Assembly (NCBI GenBank): GCA_016707885.1
Contig: JADJGU010000001.1
Location: 434,001-498,000 of the forward strand
Direction of reading: 5' to 3'
Length of the DNA stretch: 64,000 nucleotides
Source of the DNA: Sphingomonadales bacterium
Lineage (GTDB): Bacteria; Pseudomonadota; Alphaproteobacteria; Sphingomonadales; Sphingomonadaceae
In this document: positions 52,599 to 61,643 of the stretch, piece after piece
How the letters are laid out: each line of letters begins with the position of its first letter
Position numbering within the stretch: the first letter of the stretch is position 1
Program-made: the position numbers and the translations under genes
Notes under the pieces: generated by a model
What the model was told of the DNA's origin: nothing
Databases searched by the model: none
The model's input: the letters and a program-made list of their open reading frames with translations, nothing else

Positions 52599-54863
52599 AT
52601 GGAAAGCGCAGCAATAGCCGCAAGGAACATTTTAACCGGCCTGCACGAGGTTATGGCCTCCGGCAATCATGCGCAGGCAAAGCTCAATCAGGTCGTCAAT
52701 ATCATTGGCGAAGCGCTGTCGAGCGAGGTCTGTTCAATCTATTTGCTGCGGGACGGCGTTCTGGAGCTTTTCGCTACACGCGGACTTAATCAGGACGCAG
52801 TCCACGTCACCCGTCTTGGCTTTGGTGAAGGTCTTGTCGGAACGATCGCCGAAAATGTCGAAACATTGAACCTAGATGAGGCAGCTGCCCATCCCGCTTT
52901 CCGCTACATGCCCGAAACCGGCGAAGAACGCTTTCACAGTTTTGCTGGTGTTCCAATTGTTCGATCCGAACGGGCGGTTGGCGTATTGGCTGTCCAGCAT
53001 GCCGATCCGCGCAAATATGCCGAAGTTGAAATCGAGGCGTTGCAGACGACTGCCATGGTCTTGTCCGAGCTGATTGCTTATGCCGGCCTGATCGACGAAG
53101 CCGGAACCATTGGCAGCAGCCAGACCGGCACCGTCGTGTTGACCGGCTTGCCACTTGTTTCAGGCGTGGCTGCAGGCATTGCAATTTTTCACCAGCCTAA
53201 TGTCCGGATAGAACATACCGTTGCGGAAGATACAGAGGCAGAGCGCGCCCGGGTCTATTCTGCTTTTGACAAGATGCGCGAGCAGATCGACCGCATGGCC
53301 AATATGGCCGAGTTCGGGGCGGGCGGTGAGCATGAGGAAATTTTGGCGACCTATAAAATGTTCGCCTATGACGAAGGCTGGTCACGGCGCATCAACGAAG
53401 CGATTGACAGCGGCCTGACCGCCGAAGCCGCCATTGAGCGTGTACAGCAACGCACCCGGATGCGGATGCGGCAGATTGATGACCCTTTGCTTGCCGATCG
53501 CATGCACGATCTGGAAGATCTGTCTAACCGCCTGCTGCGCATTGTTTCGGGGCAGATGAGCACCGCTGCGCAACTGGGACTGAAACAGGATTCCATCCTC
53601 GTCGCGCGCAACTTGGGCCCAGCCGAACTGCTCGAGTATGACAAAAGGCGTCTGCGCGGGGTCATTCTTGAAGAAGGCTCATTGACCGCGCATGTCACGA
53701 TCGTTGCCCGGGCGATGGGTGTTCCTGTGCTCGGTCGCGTGGCAGGCGTTCGCCAGACAATCCTCGATGGCGATATGCTGCTGCTGAACGCCGACGAAAA
53801 AACTGTTATCGTTCGTCCAGCTGCTGCCGTTCAGGAAGCATTTTCCAGCGAGCTTGCCGACCGGCAGAAAAAGAAAGCCCGCTATGCAGCTTTACGCGAC
53901 GAACCTTCTGTCACCAAAGACGGCAAAAAAGTTACTTTGATGATCAATGCCGGGCTACGCGATGATGCGCTGGCCATAGGCCTAACAGGAGCCGAAGGCA
54001 TCGGCCTTTTCCGTACGGAATTCCAATTCCTGATTTCGGCAACTCTGCCGCAGCGAGAACGTCAGCAACGCTTTTACCGTGAAGTCCTTGAAGCTGCAGG
54101 CGACAAACCGGTGGTGTTCCGGACGATTGACGTTGGCGGCGATAAAGCGCTTCCGTATCTGAAACATGTGTCTGAGGAGGAAGAGAATCCGGCGCTTGGC
54201 TGGCGCGCGCTACGGCTGGCGCTCGACCAAGAAGGGCTGATGAAGGCTCAGGCGCGGGCTCTTTTGGAAGCAGCTGCCGGCCGAAACTTGAATGTCATGT
54301 TCCCGATGGTATCGGAACCTTGGGAATTTGACGCTGCTAAGCAGGTATTCGAAAGTCAGCTCGAATTTTTGGCAAGTCGGAAAAAGCAACTCCCGTCGCG
54401 CATCCGCTATGGTGCGATGCTGGAGGTTCCAGCACTTGCTGAGGTACTCGACGTCCTGCTTCCCAAAATTGATTTTCTATCGATTGGAACCAACGATCTG
54501 ACGCAGTTTCTGTTCGCAGCAGACCGCGCTGATCCGCGGTTGGCCGAACGTTATGATTGGCTAAGCCCTGCCATATTGCGATTTATACGTCGGGTCGTAC
54601 TCGCCTGTCGCGAGCACAAGGTCGATCTTGCGGTTTGCGGCGAAATGGGGGGGCGTACGCTCGAGGCATTGGCGTTGATGGGGATAGGCATCGACCGTTT
54701 GTCGATCACGCCTGCTGCAGTCGGGGCGGTAAAGGCCATGGTTCGCTCAACCGACATGGGTGCCGTACAAGGATTCATCGAAGAATTATTGTCAAATCCG
54801 ACCGCAAATTTCCGACAGGAAATAACGAGCTGGGCCGGCGAGCAAGGCGTGGAAATTGGCTGA
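52599..54863 (+). CDS. ptsP: PTS enzyme I-Ntr (PEP-protein phosphotransferase)
   Basis: A 754-aa enzyme that starts the nitrogen-related phosphotransferase relay by transferring phosphate from PEP to NPr. The N-terminal GAF domain (about 10-165) is diagnostic of EI-Ntr. The phosphohistidine is H365 in EEGSLTAHVTIVARAMG. The PEP-binding barrel contains GIGLFRTEFQFL, FRTIDVGGDKALPYL, IGTNDLTQFLFAADR and the catalytic cysteine in VCGEMGG. The GAF domain is expected to sense glutamine or 2-oxoglutarate, linking it to the gln genes of this window. Confidence 0.95.
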   Translation: MESAAIAARNILTGLHEVMASGNHAQAKLNQVVNIIGEALSSEVCSIYLLRDGVLELFATRGLNQDAVHVTRLGFGEGLVGTIAENVETLNLDEAAAHPAFRYMPETGEERFHSFAGVPIVRSERAVGVLAVQHADPRKYAEVEIEALQTTAMVLSELIAYAGLIDEAGTIGSSQTGTVVLTGLPLVSGVAAGIAIFHQPNVRIEHTVAEDTEAERARVYSAFDKMREQIDRMANMAEFGAGGEHEEILATYKMFAYDEGWSRRINEAIDSGLTAEAAIERVQQRTRMRMRQIDDPLLADRMHDLEDLSNRLLRIVSGQMSTAAQLGLKQDSILVARNLGPAELLEYDKRRLRGVILEEGSLTAHVTIVARAMGVPVLGRVAGVRQTILDGDMLLLNADEKTVIVRPAAAVQEAFSSELADRQKKKARYAALRDEPSVTKDGKKVTLMINAGLRDDALAIGLTGAEGIGLFRTEFQFLISATLPQRERQQRFYREVLEAAGDKPVVFRTIDVGGDKALPYLKHVSEEEENPALGWRALRLALDQEGLMKAQARALLEAAAGRNLNVMFPMVSEPWEFDAAKQVFESQLEFLASRKKQLPSRIRYGAMLEVPALAEVLDVLLPKIDFLSIGTNDLTQFLFAADRADPRLAERYDWLSPAILRFIRRVVLACREHKVDLAVCGEMGGRTLEALALMGIGIDRLSITPAAVGAVKAMVRSTDMGAVQGFIEELLSNPTANFRQEITSWAGEQGVEIG

Positions 54864-54978
54864 CTTTAGCTGATTTTCCAAAGGCAAGCGCCGCATTACA
54901 CATTGACTTTCGTTATAGCTTAGGCATTGTTCGTCCACCGCCCGGCAGAGGTGGCTAATCGGGTCATTGGAGAACATT

Positions 54979-55851
54979 TTGAGCGACGAACGCCTTGAAG
55001 ACGGCACAGCCCCGGGCGCGCCGGAAAATGCCGAGTTCCGATTCCAAACGGTTGGGGAGCAGTTGAAGGCTGCGCGCGAAGCTCAGGGTCTTTCATTGGC
55101 GGAGGTGGCAAGCCGTACACGTGTGCCAATGCGGCACCTGGATGCAATCGAACGCTCCGAATTTAGTGCGCTGCCCGGCACGACCTATACGGTGGGATTT
55201 GCACGATCCTATGCAAAGGTGATGGAGCTGGACGATGTAAAACTCACCAACAACCTTCGCGAAGAATTGGCGCAGGGTGGCTATCAAGGCACGACCGCCA
55301 GAATGCCTGCTTATGAACCTGCAGATCCGGCACGCGTACCGCCGCGATGGCTGGCTTGGTCGGCTGCAGCCTTGGCCGTAGCTTTGCTGATAGCATATTT
55401 CGTGTGGCGCAGTTTCGCGCTTTCCGGGGACGCCCCTTCGGCGGAAGCGGCCAAGGTTGTCGCTGAAGCCGAAATCGGCAAGCAGAAAGCAACAGCAGCA
55501 ACTGCCGAGGCGATTGACCCCAAAGGCGAGGTTGTCATCAGCGCTACCGAAACTGTATGGCTGAAAATTTACGACAAGGACAATAAGCGGCTGTACGAAA
55601 AAGAAATGCAACCAGGCGAGCGCTACATCGTACCGGCGGATGCCCAGAATCCGATGATCGTAACCGGTCGTCCGCAGGTTTTGAATGTCACAATAGGCGG
55701 CAAGCCTGTTCCACCGCTTGGTAGCGGCGATAAATCGATTGCCGATGTGGAGGTAAGTGCTGCAGCGTTGCTCGCGCGCAAACCGGCTCCACTTACCGAA
55801 ACAACTTCGACTAATGGTTCTGAAACGGGCGGAGCAGCGCCTGTCCGGTAA
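54979..55851 (+). CDS. RodZ-like helix-turn-helix membrane protein
   Basis: A 290-aa bitopic protein. A cytoplasmic HTH_25 domain (VGEQLKAAREAQGLSLAEVA, RTRVPMRHLDAIE, LPGTTYTVGFARSYAKVM) is followed by one membrane helix (about 124-144). A Pro/Ala-rich linker and a periplasmic DUF4115-type beta domain (VVISATETVWLKIYDKDNK) come next. This is the layout of RodZ, which ties MreB to the wall-elongation machinery. The start is taken as TTG at 54979, with GGAG 6 bp upstream; another TTG lies 4 codons earlier. It is followed by cpoB. Confidence 0.88.
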   Translation: MSDERLEDGTAPGAPENAEFRFQTVGEQLKAAREAQGLSLAEVASRTRVPMRHLDAIERSEFSALPGTTYTVGFARSYAKVMELDDVKLTNNLREELAQGGYQGTTARMPAYEPADPARVPPRWLAWSAAALAVALLIAYFVWRSFALSGDAPSAEAAKVVAEAEIGKQKATAATAEAIDPKGEVVISATETVWLKIYDKDNKRLYEKEMQPGERYIVPADAQNPMIVTGRPQVLNVTIGGKPVPPLGSGDKSIADVEVSAAALLARKPAPLTETTSTNGSETGGAAPVR

Positions 55852-55925
55852 GTGCAATGTCGCGTCACTCCCGATCAGGATCAAGCCAGAATCCACAGGA
55901 ATTTACTTCAACTTCCGCCAAATCT

Positions 55926-55946
55926 GCCCAATAGACTTTATTGGGC
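55926..55946. other. Hairpin between rodZ-like and cpoB genes
   Basis: GCCCAATA-N5-TATTGGGC is a perfect 8-bp inverted repeat about 75 bp after the rodZ-like stop. It lacks a T-tract, so it may be a weak terminator, an mRNA processing or stability element, or an operator for cpoB. Confidence 0.4.
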
Positions 55947-56024
55947 CCCAGCGCTGGGTTATGCCTGAAAGCCATATCGGCGCCGTGTCGACCCAAGCGT
56001 GCGGATGATACAGGGAGATTTTGC

Positions 56025-56921
56025 ATGAAGATTGTCTATCTGCTGTCAGCGGCGGCACTCGCGCTTGCCCCTGCGGTCGTCAATGCACAGGACGCCAATG
56101 TCGAAGGCCGCGTTACCAAGCTCGAAAAAGAAATGCGTTCGGTTCAGCGCAAGGTTTTCCCCGACGGCGCCGGTAAGTTTTTTGAGCCCGATATTCAGGC
56201 TGACCCTGCCAAACCCACAACATCAGGCGCGCCCTCCGCTTCGGCTGTTACCGACCTAATTGCACGCGTCGATGCACTGGAAACGCAGCTTGCTACGCTG
56301 ACAGGTCAGGTCGAGCAGCAAAGTGCCAAAATGACGTCGATGGACAGTCGACTTAAGGATTTGGAGGCGCAGATCAAATCTGTATCGGCAGCAGCGACGG
56401 CACCCGAACCGAAGCCAGTTGCAGCGGCACCCAAGCCCGCCCCTGCTGCAGCCAAGCCTGTAGCTGCCCCGGCAAAACCCAGCGCCAGCCGGACAGCTGC
56501 GGTTGCGGCTATCCAGAAGCCGGCGACAGGTGACGCTTTTGAAGACGGGTACAGCTATGGCTACCGTTTGTGGGAATCCAAATTCTACCCCGAAGCTCAG
56601 GTTCAACTGCAGGAAACCGTGACCAAATACCCGAAGCACAAGCGGCTGAGTTATGCGCGAAACCTGTTGGGGCGGGCCTGGCTGGATGAGGGAAAACCGG
56701 CTACTGCGGTGAAAATCTTCTACGACAATTACAAGAACGACCCGAAAGGCGATCGCGCACCGGAAAGCCTGTATTTCCTTGGTGAAGCCCTGACCGCTTT
56801 GAACAAAGCGGCAGAAGCCTGCGAAGCCTTTGGTCAATTGGCCAGTGCCTATCCGGCTGAAGCCAGCGGGCGGCTTGCGGGCAGGCTTGCGGAAGGGCGC
56901 AAGAAGGCCAAGTGCAAATAA
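56025..56921 (+). CDS. cpoB: Tol-Pal system coordinator CpoB (YbgF)
   Basis: A 298-aa periplasmic protein: signal peptide (cleavage about VNA-QDA, residue 22), then N-terminal heptad-rich coiled coils (VTKLEKEMRSVQ, VDALETQLATLTGQVEQQ). A low-complexity Pro/Ala linker and C-terminal TPR repeats follow (AFEDGYSYGYRLWESKFYPE, LSYARNLLGRAWLDEGKPA). This is the YbgF/CpoB architecture; the protein links outer-membrane constriction by Tol-Pal with peptidoglycan synthesis. ATG at 56025 follows CAGGGAG. The order cpoB-tilS-ftsH is conserved in alphaproteobacteria; pal and tol genes are not in the window. Confidence 0.93.
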   Translation: MKIVYLLSAAALALAPAVVNAQDANVEGRVTKLEKEMRSVQRKVFPDGAGKFFEPDIQADPAKPTTSGAPSASAVTDLIARVDALETQLATLTGQVEQQSAKMTSMDSRLKDLEAQIKSVSAAATAPEPKPVAAAPKPAPAAAKPVAAPAKPSASRTAAVAAIQKPATGDAFEDGYSYGYRLWESKFYPEAQVQLQETVTKYPKHKRLSYARNLLGRAWLDEGKPATAVKIFYDNYKNDPKGDRAPESLYFLGEALTALNKAAEACEAFGQLASAYPAEASGRLAGRLAEGRKKAKCK

Positions 56922-56962
56922 GCCGATAGCCAAGGCCCAAAGCCGGGCTTAAGGCCGGTTGG

Positions 56963-57931
56963 ATGGCGGGATCATTCAGAGACATCTTACCTATGTTCGC
57001 CCATGATCTGGGACGGCTAACGGGGGGCGATCCGGCGATGTTGGATTTGCCGCAGATCGGCCTGGCGGTATCGGGCGGGCCTGACAGCCTGGCGCTACTG
57101 CTCCTCGCCCACGCGGCCTGCCCAAAGGCGATCAGCGTTGCCACGGTCGACCATCGCCTGCGGCCCGAAGCTGCCGACGAGGCCGTCTTTGTGGCGCAAC
57201 TCTGCGCCGAGCGCGGTATTCCGCATAGCATATTGACGCCGGACAACCCTATCACCGGCAACCTTCAATCCGCCGCCCGCGAGGCGCGCTACCGGTTGCT
57301 CAACAACTGGGCCGACAGGCAGGGCCTGCACTGGATTGCGACCGCGCACCATGCCGACGACCAGTTGGAAACGCTGCTGATGCGGATCGCGCGGGGCAGC
57401 GGTATCGCCGGGCTTTCGGCAATCCGCGAGAGCAATGGCCGCATCATCCGGCCGCTATTGGGTTTCACCAAGGCGCAACTGATTGCCGTTTGCCAAGAGC
57501 AGAGCGTCACCCCGTGCGAGGACCCGAGCAACGCCAATGTGGATTTCGACCGGGTGCAAGTCCGCAACTGGCTCAAATCTGCCCCGCCGCTGCTCAACGC
57601 CGCACGCGTTTCGCGCACGGTAATGGCGGTGCAAGAGGCGCATGAGGCGCTGGAATGGATGGCGGCCAGACTACAGCCGGAGCGGATTGCGGTATCCGAC
57701 AATCGCGGTACCACGCTCGACCCGGCAGGCCTCCCGCCCGAGCTGGTCCGGCGCTTGCTCATCCGTGCCCTGCAAAGCCAGGATGCGCACATTGCGCCGC
57801 GCGGCGAGACAGTCGACCGCGCGCTGGAAACGCTTGCCACCGGTGGAAAACTGACCGTTGGCGACCTTTTGTGCACAGGCGGCACGCTGTGGCACATCGA
57901 ACCGGCACCCTTGCGCAGCGAAAATCGTTAG
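56963..57931 (+). CDS. tilS: tRNA(Ile)-lysidine synthetase
   Basis: A 322-aa PP-loop ATPase that attaches lysine to C34 of tRNA-Ile(CAU), letting it read AUA. The P-loop SGGPDS lies at 37-42. ATVDHRLRPEA, HHADDQLETLLMR and RGSGIAGLSA are the further TilS motifs. The C-terminal part is shorter than in E. coli, as is usual in this class. ATG at 56963; the internal ATG at 56993 is possible. It stands between cpoB and ftsH on the same strand. Confidence 0.94.
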   Translation: MAGSFRDILPMFAHDLGRLTGGDPAMLDLPQIGLAVSGGPDSLALLLLAHAACPKAISVATVDHRLRPEAADEAVFVAQLCAERGIPHSILTPDNPITGNLQSAAREARYRLLNNWADRQGLHWIATAHHADDQLETLLMRIARGSGIAGLSAIRESNGRIIRPLLGFTKAQLIAVCQEQSVTPCEDPSNANVDFDRVQVRNWLKSAPPLLNAARVSRTVMAVQEAHEALEWMAARLQPERIAVSDNRGTTLDPAGLPPELVRRLLIRALQSQDAHIAPRGETVDRALETLATGGKLTVGDLLCTGGTLWHIEPAPLRSENR

Positions 57932-58032
57932 AGAAATCGGATTTTTCGCGCATCCGGGCAAAAGGCTTATATTGCCATTCACCTTTTGTGACCTACATTG
58001 GCAAGACTGACCGGATAGGACTCATATACGCC

Positions 58033-59982
58033 ATGAACGACGAACAGGAACCCAAAGGCAATCCAATGGCCCGGAATCTGATGATCTGGACCGGGATCAT
58101 GGTTGCATTGTTGCTGGTGGTTTCGATCTTCAGCGGGTCGGGCAGCGATGCGGCGACCGGCATGACCTATTCCAGTTTCCGTGACAAGATTGAGGCTGGC
58201 GAAGTCAAATCTGTGTCGATCGGGCCGGACAAGATCACCGGCACGCTGACCAGCGGCGAACAGGTCGCGACCGTACCGATCCCCGGCGATGCCGATCTGT
58301 ACAAGCTGCTCGATGAAAAGGGTGTCGATGTTCAGGGCAAGCCTGAAGAGCAGCCCAGCCTGTGGCTGATCCTGCTCTATCAGGCGCTGCCCTTCCTTCT
58401 TATCCTCGGCATCGCTTTCTTCGTTCTTCGCCAGATGCAGAAAGGCGGCGGCGCTGGCGGGGCGATGGGCTTTGGCAAATCCAAGGCCAAGATGCTCACC
58501 GAAAAACATGGCCGCGTCACTTTTGACGATGTCGCCGGCATCGATGAAGCGCGCGAAGAACTGCAGGAAATTGTCGAATTCCTGAAAGACCCGCACAAAT
58601 TCAGCCGTCTTGGCGGCAAGATTCCGAAGGGTGCGCTGCTGGTTGGTTCGCCGGGTACGGGAAAGACCTTGCTGGCGCGCGCGATTGCCGGTGAGGCGGG
58701 CGTTCCCTTCTTCACCATTTCGGGTTCGGACTTTGTCGAAATGTTTGTCGGTGTTGGTGCGTCTCGCGTCCGCGACATGTTCGACCAGGCCAAGAAGAAC
58801 GCCCCCTGCATCGTCTTCATCGACGAAATCGACGCCGTCGGCCGCAGCCGTGGCGCGGGCCTTGGCAACCAGAATGACGAGCGCGAACAGACGCTGAACC
58901 AGCTGCTCGTCGAAATGGACGGTTTCGAGGCGAATGAAGGCATCATCATCATTGCCGCAACCAACCGTCCCGACGTGCTTGACCCTGCCCTGCTCCGCCC
59001 CGGTCGTTTCGACCGCCAGGTCGTGGTACCGCGCCCCGATATCGATGGTCGCGTCAAGATTCTGGGCGTCCATATGAAGAAGGTGCCTTTGGCTCCCGAT
59101 GTCGACCCTCGTGTCATCGCACGCGGCACGCCCGGCTTTTCGGGCGCCGACCTTGCCAATCTTGTCAACGAGGCTGCGCTGCTCGCGGCGCGTCGCGGCA
59201 AGCGTCTGGTTGCCATGAAGGAGTTTGAAGACGCCAAGGACAAGGTGATGATGGGCACCGAACGCCGGTCGATGGTGATGACCGAAGACGAAAAGCGGAT
59301 GACCGCCTATCATGAGGCTGGCCATGCGATCGTCGCGATCCACGAACCGGCTTCGGACCCGATCCACAAGGCCACCATCATTCCACGTGGCCGTGCGCTA
59401 GGCATGGTGATGCGCCTGCCCGAACGTGACAATTACAGCTATCACCGAGACAAGATGCACGCCAATCTGGCGGTCAGCATGGGCGGTCGAGTCGCCGAGG
59501 AACTGGTTTTCGGCTACGAAAAGGTCAGCAGCGGGGCGTCGGGCGATATCCAATATGCGACCAGCCTTGCGCGCGACATGGTGACCCAATGGGGCATGTC
59601 TGACGAAATGGGCCCGCTGCAATATGAAGAAAAGCAGGACGGCTATCTGGGCTATGGCTATAGTCAGCGTTCGGCCATGTCGGACGAAACCGCGAAGAAG
59701 ATTGACGCCGAAATCCGCAAGCTGGTCGAAGGCGGCTATGCCAAGGCGACTGCCTTGCTCAAAAAGCATCGTAAACAGCTCAATTTGCTCGCCGAAGCCT
59801 TGCTCGAATTTGAAACCCTGTCTGGTGACGAAATCAAGCAACTGCTCGCAACGGGCAAATTTGAGCGCGATGGCAGCAAGGCCGTACAACCCACCGATAT
59901 TCCAACTGTTGGCACCGCGATTCCAAAGGCAGGCCGAGGCAAGCGGACAAGCGTTGGTGGAACCAGCCCGCAGGGAGCGTGA
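58033..59982 (+). CDS. ftsH: ATP-dependent zinc metalloprotease FtsH
   Basis: A 649-aa membrane-bound AAA+ protease for quality control of membrane proteins and turnover of regulators. Two membrane helices (about 16-33 and 110-132) flank a periplasmic domain. Walker A is GSPGTGKT (205-212), Walker B is VFIDEID (261-267), followed by the second region of homology with TNRPDVLDPALLRPGRFDR and the zinc motif HEAGH (427-431). ATG at 58033 matches the family N-terminus; the frame upstream overlaps tilS and is not coding. It is preceded by about 100 bp that could hold its own promoter. Confidence 0.97.
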   Translation: MNDEQEPKGNPMARNLMIWTGIMVALLLVVSIFSGSGSDAATGMTYSSFRDKIEAGEVKSVSIGPDKITGTLTSGEQVATVPIPGDADLYKLLDEKGVDVQGKPEEQPSLWLILLYQALPFLLILGIAFFVLRQMQKGGGAGGAMGFGKSKAKMLTEKHGRVTFDDVAGIDEAREELQEIVEFLKDPHKFSRLGGKIPKGALLVGSPGTGKTLLARAIAGEAGVPFFTISGSDFVEMFVGVGASRVRDMFDQAKKNAPCIVFIDEIDAVGRSRGAGLGNQNDEREQTLNQLLVEMDGFEANEGIIIIAATNRPDVLDPALLRPGRFDRQVVVPRPDIDGRVKILGVHMKKVPLAPDVDPRVIARGTPGFSGADLANLVNEAALLAARRGKRLVAMKEFEDAKDKVMMGTERRSMVMTEDEKRMTAYHEAGHAIVAIHEPASDPIHKATIIPRGRALGMVMRLPERDNYSYHRDKMHANLAVSMGGRVAEELVFGYEKVSSGASGDIQYATSLARDMVTQWGMSDEMGPLQYEEKQDGYLGYGYSQRSAMSDETAKKIDAEIRKLVEGGYAKATALLKKHRKQLNLLAEALLEFETLSGDEIKQLLATGKFERDGSKAVQPTDIPTVGTAIPKAGRGKRTSVGGTSPQGA

Positions 59983-60065
59983 AGGCACGGCTTAGTACGC
60001 TGATTCACTTGCCATTCAAAATGGCGGGCTTACCGTCCAGCAGGCAACTGACTGGAGATTGGTAT

Positions 60066-60446
60066 ATGCGGAATATCGGTGCTTTTGTATGTCTTGCGTT
60101 GGCGACGCTCGCGGCTCCCGCCGTAGCTGGTCCTGGCGATATGAATGTTGCAACATTCCTGGCCAAAGCAGACGCACTGAAGGCCAAAGGGTTGGGTGCG
60201 CTCGGTGCTCCCGATATCAAGCTTCTCTATGGCGAAGCGAATGCAGCGGGCAAAACCTATCGCGAGACGATAGCGGCCGACAAAAAGGCGGGGCGTGCTC
60301 CGCATAGCTGTCCGCCGAAAAAGGCAGCCTTGAACTCCGATCAACTCCTCGCCCATTTGCGGACCTATCCGGCTGCTGTCCGACCCAAGACGACAATAAC
60401 GACGGCGATGTTCGATGTGATGAAGAAGCGCTATCCCTGCACATGA
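60066..60446 (+). CDS. Small exported protein of unknown function
   Basis: A 126-aa protein with a clear signal peptide (MRNIGAFVCLALATLAAPAVA, cleavage before GPG). The mature part is about 105 residues, mostly helical and Lys/Ala-rich, with two cysteines (SCPP and the C-terminal YPC) that could form a disulfide in the periplasm. GGAG lies 9 bp before the ATG. I recognise no named family. It lies 20 bp upstream of the DUF3800 gene on the same strand and may be co-transcribed with it or with ftsH. Confidence 0.75.
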   Translation: MRNIGAFVCLALATLAAPAVAGPGDMNVATFLAKADALKAKGLGALGAPDIKLLYGEANAAGKTYRETIAADKKAGRAPHSCPPKKAALNSDQLLAHLRTYPAAVRPKTTITTAMFDVMKKRYPCT

Positions 60447-60466
60447 ACGCGCGCTAGCATCGCTCT

Positions 60467-61099
60467 ATGCCAATATATTGCGATGAGTCAGGTGGTGTCG
60501 GGCGCGGGGTAATGACCCTGGCCGGAATCGATATTGAAGAGGACAAGGCCGAGGCTTTGATCGCCCGTTTCCGGCTGGTCACCGGATATCATGGCGAGGT
60601 CAAAGGCAGCAGAATCGATCTTGCCGAACGCGCCTTGATTTTCGAACTCGTCAAAGACAGCGAAGCGCAGATCATGGTCGGCATCGCGATATCCGCACTG
60701 GTACCGGACAAAAATGCCGATCGTGGCGACCACGATACCGACGTTTATGCTGCGTTGCTCGAAGATGTTGTGAAGGCGATGCTGCCCGATTTGCCAATTT
60801 GCGACAGCGTGATTATTGATGACGGGCGTTATGGCCCTGAAACCCTGGCGGCAATCCGCGCCGATATTGCCAAGTTGGTCGGGCCATGCGGGACAACCCA
60901 GCTGGAACACAGCCACCGGTTGGCGGGGCTGCAAATCGCAGATGTTATTGCCAATACGTTTTTCAACCGCGCATTGGTCACCGAACGCCAAGGCAGGATA
61001 GCAGCCATAGCGGCACCCTTGCTCGAAAGCGGGCAGATTAGGATGCGGGTATTGGGTGGCGGAGAGGTACCTCCCACCGAAACTGCACCGAAGCCCTGA
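60467..61099 (+). CDS. DUF3800 domain protein
   Basis: A 210-aa protein beginning PIYCDESGG, the hallmark of DUF3800 (PF12686). A second acidic motif follows in VIIDDGRYG, and HRLAGLQIADVIA stands near the end. The DES and DD motifs and the final QxADVIA suggest an RNase H-like fold with metal-binding acidic residues, so a nuclease function is possible. Members occur alone or with defence-type genes. Here the neighbours are housekeeping genes. The TGA stop codon is the first triplet of a dispersed repeat, so the C-terminus may have been trimmed or replaced when the repeat inserted. Confidence 0.8.
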   Translation: MPIYCDESGGVGRGVMTLAGIDIEEDKAEALIARFRLVTGYHGEVKGSRIDLAERALIFELVKDSEAQIMVGIAISALVPDKNADRGDHDTDVYAALLEDVVKAMLPDLPICDSVIIDDGRYGPETLAAIRADIAKLVGPCGTTQLEHSHRLAGLQIADVIANTFFNRALVTERQGRIAAIAAPLLESGQIRMRVLGGGEVPPTETAPKP

Positions 61100-61145
61100 G
61101 CCTGTCGAAGGGCGCCTTACTGTGAGACGTGCTTCGACAGGCTCA
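61097..61145. repeat. Short dispersed palindromic repeat between convergent genes
   Basis: TGAGCCTGTCGAAG (61097-61110) and CTTCGACAGGCTCA (61132-61145) are perfect 14-bp inverted arms around 21 bp. The arm sequence is a very common dispersed repeat in sphingomonads and relatives. It lies between the DUF3800 (+) and rpoZ (-) genes, provides the DUF3800 stop codon, and may end transcription from both sides. Confidence 0.8.
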
Positions 61146-61170
61146 GCACTACGGTTTTAGTTAAGCTGTC

Positions 61171-61515
61171 TTAGCGGTCGTAGTCGCGGGCAACGCCAGC
61201 GCTGCGGGCAGGTGCAGCAGCGGTCAGACGAAGGGCTTCTGCCGATTTGGCGAGTGAACCGATTTCATCGACTTCTTCGTCCTCGTCCACCTGAACCTTC
61301 TGCAGCGACTGCGTCAGGCCTTCCTTGAGATGCTCCGGACGGACGGTTTCTTCGGCGATTTCACGCAAGGCAACGACGGGATTTTTGTCGCGATCGCGAT
61401 CAATGGTCAGCTCCGCGCCACCCGAAATCTCGCGGGCACGCTCTGCAGCGAGCAAAACGAGGTCGAAACGGTTGGGAACCTTGTCGATGCAATCTTCAAC
61501 GGTAACGCGCGCCAT
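61171..61515 (-). CDS. rpoZ: DNA-directed RNA polymerase omega subunit
   Basis: A 114-aa omega subunit that helps assembly of the beta' subunit and ppGpp binding. MARVTVEDCIDKVPNRFDLV and AAERAREISGG are the conserved N-terminal helices, and NPVVALREIAEETV follows. The C-terminal tail (from about residue 70) is acidic and variable. ATG at 61515 is unambiguous. No spoT/rel gene follows it here, unlike the common rpoZ-spoT order. Confidence 0.96.
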   Translation of the reverse strand: MARVTVEDCIDKVPNRFDLVLLAAERAREISGGAELTIDRDRDKNPVVALREIAEETVRPEHLKEGLTQSLQKVQVDEDEEVDEIGSLAKSAEALRLTAAAPARSAGVARDYDR

Positions 61516-61643
61516 GTCGGCTCCTGAATCACTTTGGATGTGTGGAAAGTCGAGCGCAATTAGGGGTTGAGGCCCGTCTTGTCAACGGAAAGCACGCGCT
61601 TGCGCCGGTTGCTTGTCACGCTGCGACGTCTTATCTGCCCTAT

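Noticed and set aside
60467..61099. DUF3800 protein as part of a defence island.
   Set aside because: Flanking genes are ftsH, a small exported protein and rpoZ. No restriction, toxin, helicase or mobile genes are nearby, so the context gives no support for a defence role.
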